DNA from: Pseudomonas saponiphila | GTDB taxonomy: Bacteria > Pseudomonadota > Gammaproteobacteria > Pseudomonadales > Pseudomonadaceae | DNA: 64,000 nucleotides | Assembly: GCF_900105185.1 (NCBI RefSeq) | Contig: NZ_FNTJ01000003.1 | Location: 248,001 to 312,000 of the forward strand | Direction: 5' to 3' | Shown: positions 42,891 to 51,119 of the stretch, one piece after another | How positions within the stretch are numbered: the first letter of the stretch is position 1 | Layout: each line of letters opens with the position of its first letter | Translations under genes and position numbers: made by a program | The notes under the pieces: generated by a model | The model's database searches: none | What the model saw: the letters and a program-made list of their open reading frames with translations, nothing else | What the model was told of the DNA's origin: nothing

Positions 42891-44458
42891 TCACCGAGTT
42901 ACTTTGAGGATCACGATCGAGACACTGGTGCCTGCAAACTCATTGCATATGATCGGCCCCCACTCCAGTTGCATGCCCGGAAGGACATCTCGGGTCTTGA
43001 ACGAAGCCGGCAGGATGGCCACCAACACACCGCCCGGCTTCAGCAGTGAAGCCGCGACAGCCAGGTGGTGCTCCGCGCGCCCATCGGAGAAAGGCGGGTT
43101 CATCACTACGCGATCAAACTTCGGAGCCGAAACAGCCCACTCGATGAAGTCCGCATTGATGACGTTGGCAAAACCCTTCGCCTGGAGGACTTTGGCGTGC
43201 AGCTCGCTGATCTCGACGCAGGTGGTCATCTCAGCAGGAATGTGATCGGCGAGGCCGCCTTGCCCAGCGCTGGGCTCCAGTACCGAGTGCCAAGGTTCGA
43301 TCTCTGCGAACTCAACCGCCTGAACGGCAATCGAGGGCGGGGTTGGGTAATACTGGTGCGACCGGTGCTCAGGGATGCAGCCGGTGAGCATGATGTGATC
43401 GAGCGCGCTGCTGGGGTCGTAACCGAACTGGTAGAAGCCGCCTTTCTGGAAGACGCCACCGATGGCTGCCAGTACCCGGCCTGCTTCTTGCGCGGTGAAT
43501 TTGTCTACCGCGCTTGGCAGCCAGTATAGATTTTCACCACCTTTTCTCGACGGTCTTGCTTCGCTCAGGGCATTCAGTACCTCGAAGGGCAGCGGCCGTT
43601 GAAGCATCTGGATGGGCTTCGAACCAACCTTGCGGACACTTGGCTTCCTAATCTCGGACGGGATGTGCTGCGGATACTTCGTGCTCAGCAGTTCGTTCAG
43701 CCGCCAGGCGATATCAGGATGAACTTCCAGGTGCGCAGTGCCCGCGTGCTTGTACAGCTTGACCCGCAGGGCCCAGCCATCAATGTCCACCCACCGGCCA
43801 GGGTAGCGAGCAGCAATGATGCTAAGCACGCCGTTGGTGCGCGAGTGAGGTTTGACTTCGCGCTTGGTCAGCTTGGCAATGATCTGCCGCAGGTCCGAGA
43901 TGTAGTCAGCCTTACGGTTATCAACATAGCCATAGGAGTCCAGCATGCCGGCGATGATAAAACGCTTGGAAAATCCGAAGGGCAGGTTCGTTTTGTGGTC
44001 AGGGCTCAGCGCCCGGAATATGGCATCAACACGATCCGCCACGAACTGAGTTCGCTGGGCCGCAAGAGTTGCCAGGGTGCTGCGGACGGTTCCTTCTTCA
44101 AAGTCAGGGCATGAATTGCCCTTTATCTGGTCATACCAGGCGTGCCGCTGCTCGGCAGGCATGGACTCCAGAATATCGGTCAGGGCCAGGGCTCGCCCCC
44201 AGAAGTCACTGTTCAGGGAGTTGATCGCGCCACTCAGTGAGAACGTGCTGCCCAAGCTGCCGGTAACTTCATTCCCATCAAGGAAGTACCGGAGGGTGCC
44301 GGCATTTTTTGGCGCAGCCATGAACTCGCAACCGTCTCAATCTCCTTCTTCTGGTGCTGGTATTGACCAACCAGAGACGAAATCAAATCGAAGGAAACGG
44401 GCGCAGATATCTCAGCCAGGAAATCATCAGACTCGGGGATTAGCTCTACGGCACTCAT
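42891..44458 (-). pseudogene. DUF4942-type DNA methyltransferase gene with a single-base frameshift
   Basis: ATG 44458 begins MSAVELIPESDDFLAEI and runs to SLVGQYQHQKKEIETVAS. The -1 frame then continues EFMAAPKNAGTLRYFLDGNE to a stop at 42891. Restoring one G (GCGAG to GCGGAG near 44325) gives ...ETVAEFMAAPKN.., a smooth DUF4942 N terminus. The C-terminal methyltransferase has VLEPSAGQGGLADHI, CVEISELHAKVL, and the catalytic NPPF in VVMNPPFSDGR. As sequenced, ATG 44321 could still make a 476-aa protein lacking about 45 residues. The class A element and AGAGG ribosome-binding site belong to ATG 44458. Confidence 0.75.
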
Positions 44459-44485
44459 ACAAACCTCTACCAGTGAATGCACGTA

Positions 44486-44515
44486 GATTCAGCCTGGTAG
44501 AGGCGTGCCGGTAGA
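44486..44515 (-). promoter_or_regulatory. Class A promoter-like element
   Basis: CTACCGGCACG, 12 nt, TGAATC, 27 nt before ATG 44458. Confidence 0.7.
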
Positions 44516-44526
44516 TGGGGAAGCTG

Positions 44527-45363
44527 TCAGATATCGAGGTAGTGCTCAGCGGTGAGCTTGGCCGGGGTGATGCGCTGAATCCACCAAGAATCGGCCACCA
44601 GCAGGCCTTCCGAAAGCTCCCATGTGTCGCCCAGGAGAAGGGTCATCTCGCGCTCAATCTCAAGCTGCCGTTCTTCTGCCGTGGGCAAGTCAGGTAGGTG
44701 TGACTCGCGACGCTTCTTGAGCCTGGTCTCAGCGCGCTCCTGCTGATTCTTTGCCATGAACTGGATGATCCGATCATCCTTGCGCTCCCCGCCAACAGCG
44801 CGACAGAAAAACTCGTGTCGCTCGTCCTCGGAACTGATCGTGCAGATCGCGCGAATCTCATCAATGTCGCGGTCAACTCGCCAAGCAGCCTCATTTCGAA
44901 GCTGAAGTTCTGTCTCGATTTTCTTTATTTGGGGATCATGCCGGCAGCACAGCGCGGCCCCTGATTGCTTTGCCGGTACTCGCTCACGCCATACCTTCCA
45001 CGCAAAACCGAGTTTGTCCCACCCGCCGCTGGTCACCCGGAGAGAGCCATCGCCGGCAGGGGGAAGCTGAACCCACAAGGTTTGGTTTATGAGCATCGGT
45101 GGCAGGCCATCGCCCTTAGCTTCCGGCCAAGCGCTAGGCTCGTCAGTAAGCTCGATCCGAGTATCACTCTCCACCACTTCGTACCACGGGTAACTGAAAG
45201 AGCAGGGTGGGGGGATAACAAGAGCCTTCAAACCGGCCTTCAACCGGCGAAACAGGGCAGATTTGTCCTGAAGGTGATTCGGCAAGCCACCGCTCGACGC
45301 TACGATTGCCTGGTAGCGCTTCGCGAGCAGATCGTCGGCAGGAGCACACTCTAATTCGGTCAT
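44527..45363 (-). CDS. Hypothetical 278-aa protein
   Basis: ATG 45363 (MTELECAPADDLLAKRYQAI) after CCGGAG. The N-terminal half is alpha/beta with several Trp (SFSYPWYEVVESDTRIELTD); the C-terminal half is a charged coiled-coil stretch (NQQERAETRLKKRRE..EERQLEIEREMTLLLGD). Cytoplasmic. The family is not recognised. A weak class B-like element lies upstream. Confidence 0.7.
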   Translation of the reverse strand: MTELECAPADDLLAKRYQAIVASSGGLPNHLQDKSALFRRLKAGLKALVIPPPCSFSYPWYEVVESDTRIELTDEPSAWPEAKGDGLPPMLINQTLWVQLPPAGDGSLRVTSGGWDKLGFAWKVWRERVPAKQSGAALCCRHDPQIKKIETELQLRNEAAWRVDRDIDEIRAICTISSEDERHEFFCRAVGGERKDDRIIQFMAKNQQERAETRLKKRRESHLPDLPTAEERQLEIEREMTLLLGDTWELSEGLLVADSWWIQRITPAKLTAEHYLDI

Positions 45364-45388
45364 GGGGGACTCCGGGTAGTTCAGGTCA

Positions 45389-45436
45389 GAATAACGGGGG
45401 TGACTGCAAAGCACGCTTGAAGTGACCCCCGTGAAC
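45389..45436 (-). promoter_or_regulatory. Possible class B promoter-like element
   Basis: GTTC, 11 nt, TTCAAG, 21 nt, TTATTC, 25 nt before ATG 45363. Spacing is exact but the boxes are poor; an inverted repeat (ACGGGGGT..ACCCCCGT) overlaps it. Confidence 0.3.
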
Positions 45437-45455
45437 CATCGAATGCCGATGGCGC

Positions 45456-45662
45456 TCAGGTTTCCGTTTCAGCCGGCCTGAATGGCACCACATTACCCGT
45501 CTCGGTGTTCTTTACCGCGGCATGAATACCTGCCTTAGCCAGATCAGCAGCAGTATCACTGGCCACCTTCCAGCTGCCTGTACGGCCATGAATTTCGGGC
45601 TGCTTATCCGGGCCGCGCTCGTAGCTGAAGATTTGGTAGAGAGATGGATTGGGGATGCTCAT
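45456..45662 (-). CDS. Hypothetical 68-aa protein
   Basis: ATG 45662 overlaps the upstream stop (TGATG). YQIFSYERGPDKQPEIHGRT and GSWKVASDTAADLAKAGIHA suggest a small alpha/beta domain. Not recognised. Confidence 0.6.
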   Translation of the reverse strand: MSIPNPSLYQIFSYERGPDKQPEIHGRTGSWKVASDTAADLAKAGIHAAVKNTETGNVVPFRPAETET

Positions 45663-45988
45663 CACGCCGCAATCCTTACCGGCGCTGGCGGGGCCACAGG
45701 AATATCCAATTTCGGCGGAAGCCAGGCCAGTGCGTATCGGAAGCAGTTGTACATGATGGTCTTGCTTCTGCGAGTCGGGCGGGAACTGCTGAAGCAGTTG
45801 TGGCGGAACAACTGCTCAGTACACTCGGCATCTCGGTAGATCACCGTGTCGAGCTTGCCGAAAAACCCCTTCTTGATCAGCGACTCGATCGAAGCCCCTG
45901 CCGGTATTGGCCGATATACCGGGCCTTCCCCTGCTGCGATGATGAACGAGTCCGTAGTCGGCTCTAGGCGTGCGTAAAGCGTGATCAT
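45662..45988 (-). CDS. Hypothetical 108-aa protein
   Basis: ATG 45988 (MITLYARLEPTTDSFIIAAG) after CGGAG, under a class A element; the frame open to 46150 overlaps the promoter and is discarded. Contains SIESLIKKGFFGKLDTVIYR and CFRYALAWLPPKLDIP. Not recognised. Confidence 0.65.
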   Translation of the reverse strand: MITLYARLEPTTDSFIIAAGEGPVYRPIPAGASIESLIKKGFFGKLDTVIYRDAECTEQLFRHNCFSSSRPTRRSKTIMYNCFRYALAWLPPKLDIPVAPPAPVRIAA

Positions 45989-46017
45989 GCTGGCTGCTCC
46001 GAAGTGAGATGGCCTCA

Positions 46018-46047
46018 TCATCAGCGCCAGACCCGCGTGCCAGTAGT
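46018..46047 (-). promoter_or_regulatory. Class A promoter-like element
   Basis: CTACTGGCACG, 12 nt, TGATGA, 29 nt before ATG 45988. Confidence 0.7.
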
Positions 46048-46050
46048 TTG

Positions 46051-46094
46051 GGGGGCTGAAAAAGCAAAACCCCACGCCATAAGGCAGTGGGGTT
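46051..46094 (-). terminator. Rho-independent terminator
   Basis: Stem AACCCCAC / GTGGGGTT (46068-46094) followed on the minus strand by TTTTGCTTTTTC. It ends transcription of 46147-46656 just before the next class A element. Confidence 0.8.
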
Positions 46095-46146
46095 CTGTGT
46101 AGTGCACCACTGGTCGACGGATACCGTCGAACAGTCAATGACCAGA

Positions 46147-46656
46147 TCAAGCAGCTTCAGCGTACTTAACCGCAACCTGGTTCATTGCCTCATGGAACTG
46201 CTGCCAACTGATAAGCCCGTTGTTGTGACGGGTGATCAGATCCAGCTGCTCGATACCCTTCGCCCACTCTTGCGTTGCCGCAAGCCGGTCTAGGGTATTT
46301 CTATCAGCCAATAGGCGGTAACCGGACTCGAACGCATCGAGTACAGCGGCCTCAGCGGTCAATGTCGTCATGTGTCCTGTCCAGCCACTCTTAGAGAAAG
46401 ACTGGTGCCTGAAGCATCCTTGATTGGAAGCATCCGGCAGGATAATGACCCACGAATCGCCATGTATGCTCTTGAGCGTAAGCCCAAGCCCCTGAGAATC
46501 GAACTCCGCAAAAACGGTCTGGAGCTGTTCGTGCAAAGCCTGAGCTTCGGCAGCGAACTCTTGACCGTCAGCAGTTGTCAGGCCGGTTTCAGGATCAACG
46601 AAGAACTCATTGATCACCGATACCTGTTCAGCATAGAAGTCACGGGAAATTGACAT
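46147..46656 (-). CDS. Hypothetical 169-aa protein
   Basis: ATG 46656 after CCGAGGA. Mixed fold: helices (TTADGQEFAAEAQALHEQLQ, AAVLDAFESGYRLLADRNTL) around short strands (DSWVIILPDA). Cytoplasmic, acidic. A hairpin lies in its leader (46687-46711). Not recognised. Confidence 0.7.
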   Translation of the reverse strand: MSISRDFYAEQVSVINEFFVDPETGLTTADGQEFAAEAQALHEQLQTVFAEFDSQGLGLTLKSIHGDSWVIILPDASNQGCFRHQSFSKSGWTGHMTTLTAEAAVLDAFESGYRLLADRNTLDRLAATQEWAKGIEQLDLITRHNNGLISWQQFHEAMNQVAVKYAEAA

Positions 46657-46686
46657 CGGAATATCCTCGGGAAAGGGTATTCCTGC

Positions 46687-46711
46687 CCGTTGGGTGGAAT
46701 ACCCAACGGGT
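46687..46711. other. Hairpin in leader region
   Basis: CCGTTGGGT-N5-ACCCAACGG, a perfect 9-bp stem between 46725 and 46656 with no T-run; it could be a weak terminator or a leader structure. Confidence 0.4.
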
Positions 46712-46724
46712 TGATTTCAAACGA

Positions 46725-46925
46725 CTAACCGCGCGGTGGCATCGGTTTGGCGTCCGTGGCTCCATACGAGATGCAAGCTAATTTCAACTTGCCGTCTGAA
46801 GACGGTTCGGCGCAAAAGTTTGCAATGCTCGCTTGCTTGTTTGCCACTTCACGCTGCTCGGCCATCAGGAGAAGACCAATGGCTGTTGCGATCATGAATT
46901 TGGCGATGAAGCTGACCTTTTTCAT
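46725..46925 (-). CDS. Small membrane/secreted protein, 66 aa
   Basis: ATG 46925 (MKKVSFIAKFMIATAIGLLL) after AAGGAG gives a signal or anchor segment; two cysteines follow (NFCAEPSSDG, KLACISYG). Its start overlaps an upstream frame (ATGA). Not recognised. Confidence 0.62.
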   Translation of the reverse strand: MKKVSFIAKFMIATAIGLLLMAEQREVANKQASIANFCAEPSSDGKLKLACISYGATDAKPMPPRG

Positions 46926-47152
46926 CTGAAACTCCTTAGTGACTGACAGGATACCTGGCAGGACTGACTGTGAAATGGGGACCAAACACAGCCACAGGCC
47001 GTAGTTTGGCCTGAAGGGCTTAAGTTGAAGGTCATCTCAGGGATGAGAGACATGAAGGGGGATTTGTCGACCACTAACAGCATGAGTTCATGCTGAAGGT
47101 GGTCCGGCGGTACACCTAAGAAGACCTTAGACGTAAAGCCGGTGCTAATCAT
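46922..47152 (-). CDS. Possible 76-aa protein
   Basis: ATG 47152 (MISTGFTSKVFLGVPPDHLQ, then ELMLLVVDKSPFMSLIPEMT) ending as ATGA over the next start. There is no convincing ribosome-binding site, and the end becomes Ser/Cys-rich, so this may be non-coding; otherwise 46926-47233 holds no gene. Confidence 0.3.
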   Translation of the reverse strand: MISTGFTSKVFLGVPPDHLQHELMLLVVDKSPFMSLIPEMTFNLSPSGQTTACGCVWSPFHSQSCQVSCQSLRSFR

Positions 47153-47233
47153 CGGGGATGATTTGCAGGGAACAACCAAAAACTAGCAGTTGCTCCCCGC
47201 TGCGGCAAGGCAAGAAGCCAGAATGAATTCTGG

Positions 47234-47407
47234 TTATGCCGCCAGCCCGGAACTGACCACCTCGCAGCCGGGATAGGCGTCTTCTGCCTGCTCAACCGCG
47301 TGCTCTCGATCTTCCGCCCAAGCCTCGAAAAGGATGGGGTCGTCAGCACCTTCTTCAATCAGCTGGACGACATACAGAACAAGCTCTGGGGCAACAGGGC
47401 AGCGCAT
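47234..47407 (-). CDS. Small 57-aa protein
   Basis: ATG 47407 (MRCPVAPELVLYVVQLIEEG) to a TAA at 47234, with GAGGT upstream. The middle (FEAWAEDREHAVEQAEDAYP) is an acidic helix. Codon use and the GC pattern look coding, and it lies 15 nt after the stop of 47423-47806, so probably is the second gene of that operon. Confidence 0.55.
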   Translation of the reverse strand: MRCPVAPELVLYVVQLIEEGADDPILFEAWAEDREHAVEQAEDAYPGCEVVSSGLAA

Positions 47408-47422
47408 ACCGTTCTACCTCGC

Positions 47423-47806
47423 TCAGGCCGGATTTGGGGTTTTCATCGAGGACAGCAGCGCTGTGCTGCGCACTTGGTGATGTGCGTCAGCGAGCAACGC
47501 TCCCTGCGCAACCTCGTCACACAGTTCCCAGTGATAGGCGCTGACCGTGAACCGGCCAAGCCGATCCAGCTGCTGAATGTCCTGGACAGTGATGACGCCG
47601 CGAGCCACAAGCGCAGAAACATCAGCCTGACGCTTGCTGTAGCACGCCTCAACGCGCACCTGGGAATTTTCATCGCTCAGCAGCTGAGCTTGCGACTCCG
47701 GCGTGCAATGCGACCACCACTCGCGCGCCACCTCGGCACGGGTTTTGGGGTCGGCGAGTTGGATGTTTTGCGGGGTAATTGGTCTTGCTGGGGATGGTGA
47801 GAACAT
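47423..47806 (-). CDS. Hypothetical 127-aa protein
   Basis: ATG 47806 (MFSPSPARPITPQNIQLADP) after AAGGAG, 26 nt below a class A element. All-helical: REWWSHCTPESQAQLLSDEN, CDEVAQGALLADAHHQVRST. The repeating A/L pattern suggests HEAT-like helices. Not recognised. Confidence 0.68.
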   Translation of the reverse strand: MFSPSPARPITPQNIQLADPKTRAEVAREWWSHCTPESQAQLLSDENSQVRVEACYSKRQADVSALVARGVITVQDIQQLDRLGRFTVSAYHWELCDEVAQGALLADAHHQVRSTALLSSMKTPNPA

Positions 47807-47832
47807 TGGCTTCTCCTTGATCGGGTAACCCA

Positions 47833-47862
47833 TGCTCAAGGCAGTTGATGCGTGCCAGTAGA
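47833..47862 (-). promoter_or_regulatory. Class A promoter-like element
   Basis: CTACTGGCACG, 12 nt, TGAGCA, 26 nt before ATG 47806. Confidence 0.75.
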
Positions 47863-47951
47863 CAATGAGTGGCGCGAAAGCCGCGCATCTACCGGCATGC
47901 AGGATGCGGCCACACAATTGCCCTATCTACTGCGAACCATCAGGAACAGGC

Positions 47952-48323
47952 ATGCAGCCGAAAACAGGGCTTCACGTAACCAGTGCTGAAAACCTCAATT
48001 CCATTCTGTCCTGCGGGATCAAACCCGAGATTGGGGAGAGATCGAGGGCAACAGGTGAATCCCGCCCGCGGGTCTACTTCTTTCCGTCTCGTGAGGCCTG
48101 CGACACAGCATTGAGTACCTGGCTTGGCGATGCCTTCGAGGATGTCGTTGAAGAAGATGGCCTTGTCATCCTGGAAGTAGACCTAGCCGGGCTTCGGATT
48201 GAGAGCGACGCGCCCTTTGAGCTGGCGGTAGCGGAAGTCATCGAGCCGACCCGGATTATCTCGGTGATGGATGAGAGCTGGGCGGAATTTGCCGGCGAGT
48301 TCCCGCTCATCGAGCTGGCGTGA
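47952..48323 (+). CDS. ADP-ribosyltransferase-fold-like protein, 123 aa
   Basis: ATG 47952 (MQPKTGLHVTSAENLNSILS) after CAGGAAC. LHVTSAENLNSILSCGIKP matches the HxT..L..Il..GI opening of small ART-superfamily proteins, with RVYFFPSREACDTAL (second core strand) and LVILEVDLAGL after it; the fold ends in a Glu-containing segment. Substrate and activity are unknown; catalytic residues cannot be assigned with certainty. Divergent from the class A-driven gene at 47806. CTACCGGCATGC (about 47890) upstream is a near match to the class A -35. Confidence 0.5.
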   Translation: MQPKTGLHVTSAENLNSILSCGIKPEIGERSRATGESRPRVYFFPSREACDTALSTWLGDAFEDVVEEDGLVILEVDLAGLRIESDAPFELAVAEVIEPTRIISVMDESWAEFAGEFPLIELA

Positions 48324-48332
48324 AAACTCGGT

Positions 48333-48380
48333 TTTCAGATGGCCGACTTGGCTTGCACGGAAAAATGCCATCCCTAGAGT
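48333..48380 (+). promoter_or_regulatory. Class B promoter-like element
   Basis: TTTC, 11 nt, TTGGCT (48348-48353), 21 nt, TAGAGT (48375-48380), 31 nt before ATG 48412. Confidence 0.65.
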
Positions 48381-48411
48381 ACGGCTATCTCAAGCCGGGG
48401 GCCGGCGGCCC

Positions 48412-49083
48412 ATGGCCAATCTTCAGCGTCGAAACTTCATCAAAAGCGCGATCAGCACAGCCGGAGCCCTGGCGCTCCCGCTGAATGCCTCTGCTGCCCC
48501 GCAAAAAACGCAGCGCCGTCGTGACTGGAGAGCCGTTGTCCTGGATCGGGACCGGTGGCTTCACTTGTATCGCCCAGCCACCAAAGAGACGGTGAAGGTT
48601 TGCTATTACCGCAAGGGGAAAGGGTGGCAGAAGCGGCAGTACCTCGCGCTGTGCCACATCCTTCGCGATGTTGAGTACAAGAAGGCCAAGCGGATTGATC
48701 CGAAGCTGCTGGATTTGCTATACATAATTCAGAGCTACCTCATAGCCAAGAAAAAGCCCTACGTGATCCACATCACTTCTGGGTACCGAACACCGGAGCA
48801 CAACGCAGCACTGAAAGGCGCGGCTTCAAACTCACTCCACATGCAGGGCAAGGCCGCGGACATCTTTGTCCCTGGCATCGAAGTGTCTGCACTCTCGCGC
48901 TTGGTCAAAGCCATTGGAGTCGGCGGGGTAGGCATCTACCCGAGGCGGAAGTTTGTCCATGTGGACGTGGGCAACTTCAGGTCTTGGGTTGGGGATCTGT
49001 TTTCGCCCGAGCCGAAGTTCTATCTGGAGGGGTACGGGGAGCTATTCGCTGGAGAATCGCTCCCCTGGGATGTTGCGGCCTGA
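48412..49083 (+). CDS. MepK/YcbK-like murein endopeptidase (DUF882/M15A)
   Basis: 223 aa. Twin-arginine signal (LQRRNFIKSAISTAGALALP) then residues about 95-200 of the peptidase domain: HITSGYRTPEHNAALKGAAS, SLHMQGKAADIF and KFVHVDVG supply the zinc ligands His, Asp and His of the DUF882/M15 family. These enzymes cleave meso-DAP peptide cross-links during cell wall growth; on plasmids they may help assemble envelope-spanning structures. The domain between the signal and the catalytic core is basic. Confidence 0.85.
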   Translation: MANLQRRNFIKSAISTAGALALPLNASAAPQKTQRRRDWRAVVLDRDRWLHLYRPATKETVKVCYYRKGKGWQKRQYLALCHILRDVEYKKAKRIDPKLLDLLYIIQSYLIAKKKPYVIHITSGYRTPEHNAALKGAASNSLHMQGKAADIFVPGIEVSALSRLVKAIGVGGVGIYPRRKFVHVDVGNFRSWVGDLFSPEPKFYLEGYGELFAGESLPWDVAA

Positions 49084-49434
49084 TCAGTTCAGCGGAATTG
49101 GCTGGCCGGTTGCGGCGTGAAGCAGCACCTTGTCAGATACAGGGTAGGGTGGCAGGCCGGCTGTAGGGCGGCGCAGGTAAAGCTCTACGGCACCCATCGA
49201 GACGTTTTCAACCAACTCCTTTTCCTCTGAACCCGTAAGCGGAATCATCACGCCAGGCTCCTTCTTGTATAGCTTGCCGTCGTGGTGCAAAAAAAACTCG
49301 AACCCCTGATGCACATCTCTGCCAAAGGGCTTCAATCCACCACTGCCGATCTGGCTGTAGAAGGCTTTCAGAACCGCCTCAGCGGTATTGCCGAGTGTGT
49401 GATCACGGTATGCCTTGGTCGCAGTAGCCGCCAT
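49084..49434 (-). CDS. Hypothetical 116-aa protein
   Basis: ATG 49434 (MAATATKAYRDHTLGNTAEA) after GGAGG; 2 nt from the stop of the OmpA-like gene. It contains GFEFFLHHDGKLYKKEPGVM, a short beta meander. Not recognised. Confidence 0.65.
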   Translation of the reverse strand: MAATATKAYRDHTLGNTAEAVLKAFYSQIGSGGLKPFGRDVHQGFEFFLHHDGKLYKKEPGVMIPLTGSEEKELVENVSMGAVELYLRRPTAGLPPYPVSDKVLLHAATGQPIPLN

Positions 49435-49435
49435 G

Positions 49436-49774
49436 TCAGAAGCCTCCATTGGCCGAAGCCATCGGGTAAGTGTTTGCAGAGTGCTGGGTCAGCGCCGAGG
49501 TTGCGATGCGAATTTCGACCCGGCGATTCATTGCCCGGCCTTCGGGCGTGTCATTTCCAGCCACCGGTGAGAAGTAGCTGCGCCCAGTCGCAGTGATTGC
49601 ATTCGCAGGAACGCCCGAGGCTCTCAAAAAGGCCGCAACGCTTTCCGCACGGGCTTGCGAGAGCAGCTGATTGAGGGTTTCGGAGCCGCTATTGTCGGTG
49701 TGGCCAACCACTTCAACGGACTGCCCTGGAGCGTTGCGAAGCGCCTCGGACATCCGGCTGAGGCCCATAGGCAC
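49436..49774 (-). CDS. OmpA-like peptidoglycan-binding domain without N-terminal part
   Basis: VEVVGHTDNSGSETLNQLLS, QARAESVAAFLRASGV, and GRAMNRRVEIRI are classic OmpA C-terminal domain motifs, including the Asp and Arg that bind meso-DAP. The first strand of the domain and any signal peptide are missing; an in-frame stop directly precedes it (the upstream gene ends in the same frame). No ribosome-binding site is evident. It is probably a remnant of a larger OmpA/MotB-like protein, or is translated by read-through or coupling. Confidence 0.7.
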   Translation of the reverse strand: MPMGLSRMSEALRNAPGQSVEVVGHTDNSGSETLNQLLSQARAESVAAFLRASGVPANAITATGRSYFSPVAGNDTPEGRAMNRRVEIRIATSALTQHSANTYPMASANGGF

Positions 49775-49792
49775 GCTTTCAGGAGAGTCCGA

Positions 49793-50353
49793 TCACAGGC
49801 GATAGAAGCGGCCTGAGCGCGTGTAGAGGGTGTCCGGGCTGTATGTGACGATGCAGCTGGCGGGCAGCCCAGTGATCAGCGCAAAGCAAGCATGCACCGT
49901 ATCTACGCCTTCAGACGCGGGCAGGGCGTCAAGCAACTTGGTTGGCAGGAATACCACGTCGCCGGCCCCTGCGTAGTCGCCACCCGAATACTGCTGGTCG
50001 TACTCAACGGCAATATGCGGCTCAAGCTCGGCGCTCACTTGCTGCAATGCGGCAATTCGGGCCGCAAGCTCGGTCTTGAAGTCGTCGCTCTCACACCCAA
50101 CGAAGCCCCACCCATAAGTGCCCTGGTAGACATCGGGGATGCCAAGATCAATGCGGCCATCGTTCTTCTCGACAACTTCAATTGAGTGGGTCAAGGCGGC
50201 AAGCTCTGCCTCGGTATCACCCGTGAACAGCCCCTCTTGCTTGGCAAGCTCAAGTATCGCCTGAAGATTTGCCGTCAGAGCTTCGGGGCTCAAGCCAGCC
50301 GAACTGGCTGCACCCATAGAAATCTCACCACGAATCACCATCTGGAACTGCAT
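49793..50353 (-). CDS. Hypothetical 186-aa protein
   Basis: ATG 50353 after TAGGAG. Long helix (LTANLQAILELAKQEGLFTG), acidic central part, then VEYDQQYSGGDYAGAGDVVF. No signal peptide. It is in the same frame as, and directly upstream of, the OmpA-like fragment. Not recognised. Confidence 0.66.
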   Translation of the reverse strand: MQFQMVIRGEISMGAASSAGLSPEALTANLQAILELAKQEGLFTGDTEAELAALTHSIEVVEKNDGRIDLGIPDVYQGTYGWGFVGCESDDFKTELAARIAALQQVSAELEPHIAVEYDQQYSGGDYAGAGDVVFLPTKLLDALPASEGVDTVHACFALITGLPASCIVTYSPDTLYTRSGRFYRL

Positions 50354-50408
50354 AGATCACTCCTAGCGTGGCCGCCCCGTCTGGAGCGGCGGTTGCTGAC
50401 TTGGGTTG

Positions 50409-50999
50409 TTAGGCTGCCTTTGCAGTGCCGCGCAGCTCGGCAAACATGGGCTGCTGGTACATGGCGTTGAAATACTTGGTGAGAAGCGGATTGCGCTGAG
50501 TGTTGACGCTCTGCTCGGCGCAGCGCTTGAGAAATACCGTGAACGCTACATCAGCAATGGACATGGACTCAGAGCACAGGAAGCTGGCCTTGAAGAACAG
50601 ATTGCCCAGCGCCTCAAGGGTGTCCTCAAGGTCGCGCTTGGCCGCTTGATCGCCATCAGTGGCACGAGCCAGCGACACGAACATTTCGGTTTCGATGCGG
50701 CGCAGAGTCATCCGCGCATTGGCGCGGCTGACCGGGGTATGCGGCAGGAGGCTCGGGGCCGGGTAACGGTCGTCCAGAAACTCCAGAATCATGTCCAGAC
50801 CGTTCAGAGTGACCTCACGATCCACCAGCAGAGGAAGCTCCGAGTAGTGGGTGAGGCTCGCAATCTGAGCCTGTACGGACGGGGTGCTCACCTCAACGAC
50901 GCGGCACTCTGCGCCTTTCAGTGCAACAACGGCGCGGATGATTTCGGACTGGTAGCTTCCCGGCTCAACGAAGATCGACATCTGGTTGACGATAGACAT
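50409..50999 (-). CDS. SspA-like RNA-polymerase-associated protein (GST fold)
   Basis: 196 aa. ELPLLVDREVTLNGLDMILE, FLDDRYPAPSLLPHTPVSRA and NARMTLRRIETE align with stringent starvation protein A (SspA: VPTLVDRDLALYES..., ERYPHPPLMPVYPVARGNSR). SspA binds the sigma70-RNA polymerase holoenzyme and alters promoter choice. The PHP motif used for that contact is PAP here, so the partner or effect may differ. ATG 50999 follows TTGGAG, under a class A element. Confidence 0.82.
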   Translation of the reverse strand: MSIVNQMSIFVEPGSYQSEIIRAVVALKGAECRVVEVSTPSVQAQIASLTHYSELPLLVDREVTLNGLDMILEFLDDRYPAPSLLPHTPVSRANARMTLRRIETEMFVSLARATDGDQAAKRDLEDTLEALGNLFFKASFLCSESMSIADVAFTVFLKRCAEQSVNTQRNPLLTKYFNAMYQQPMFAELRGTAKAA

Positions 51000-51034
51000 G
51001 CTGGCTCTCCAAGTGGTGCGTTGTGATGGGTGTA

Positions 51035-51064
51035 TTTCAACCTGAGCCCTTGCGTGCCAGCAGA
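51035..51064 (-). promoter_or_regulatory. Class A promoter-like element for the SspA-like gene
   Basis: CTGCTGGCACG, 12 nt, TTGAAA, 35 nt before ATG 50999. Confidence 0.7.
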
Positions 51065-51119
51065 CCCAACAGAAGAAAAACCAAAAAACTTCGCCGCCAG
51101 AGTTAGGAGGTGAGCAGCC

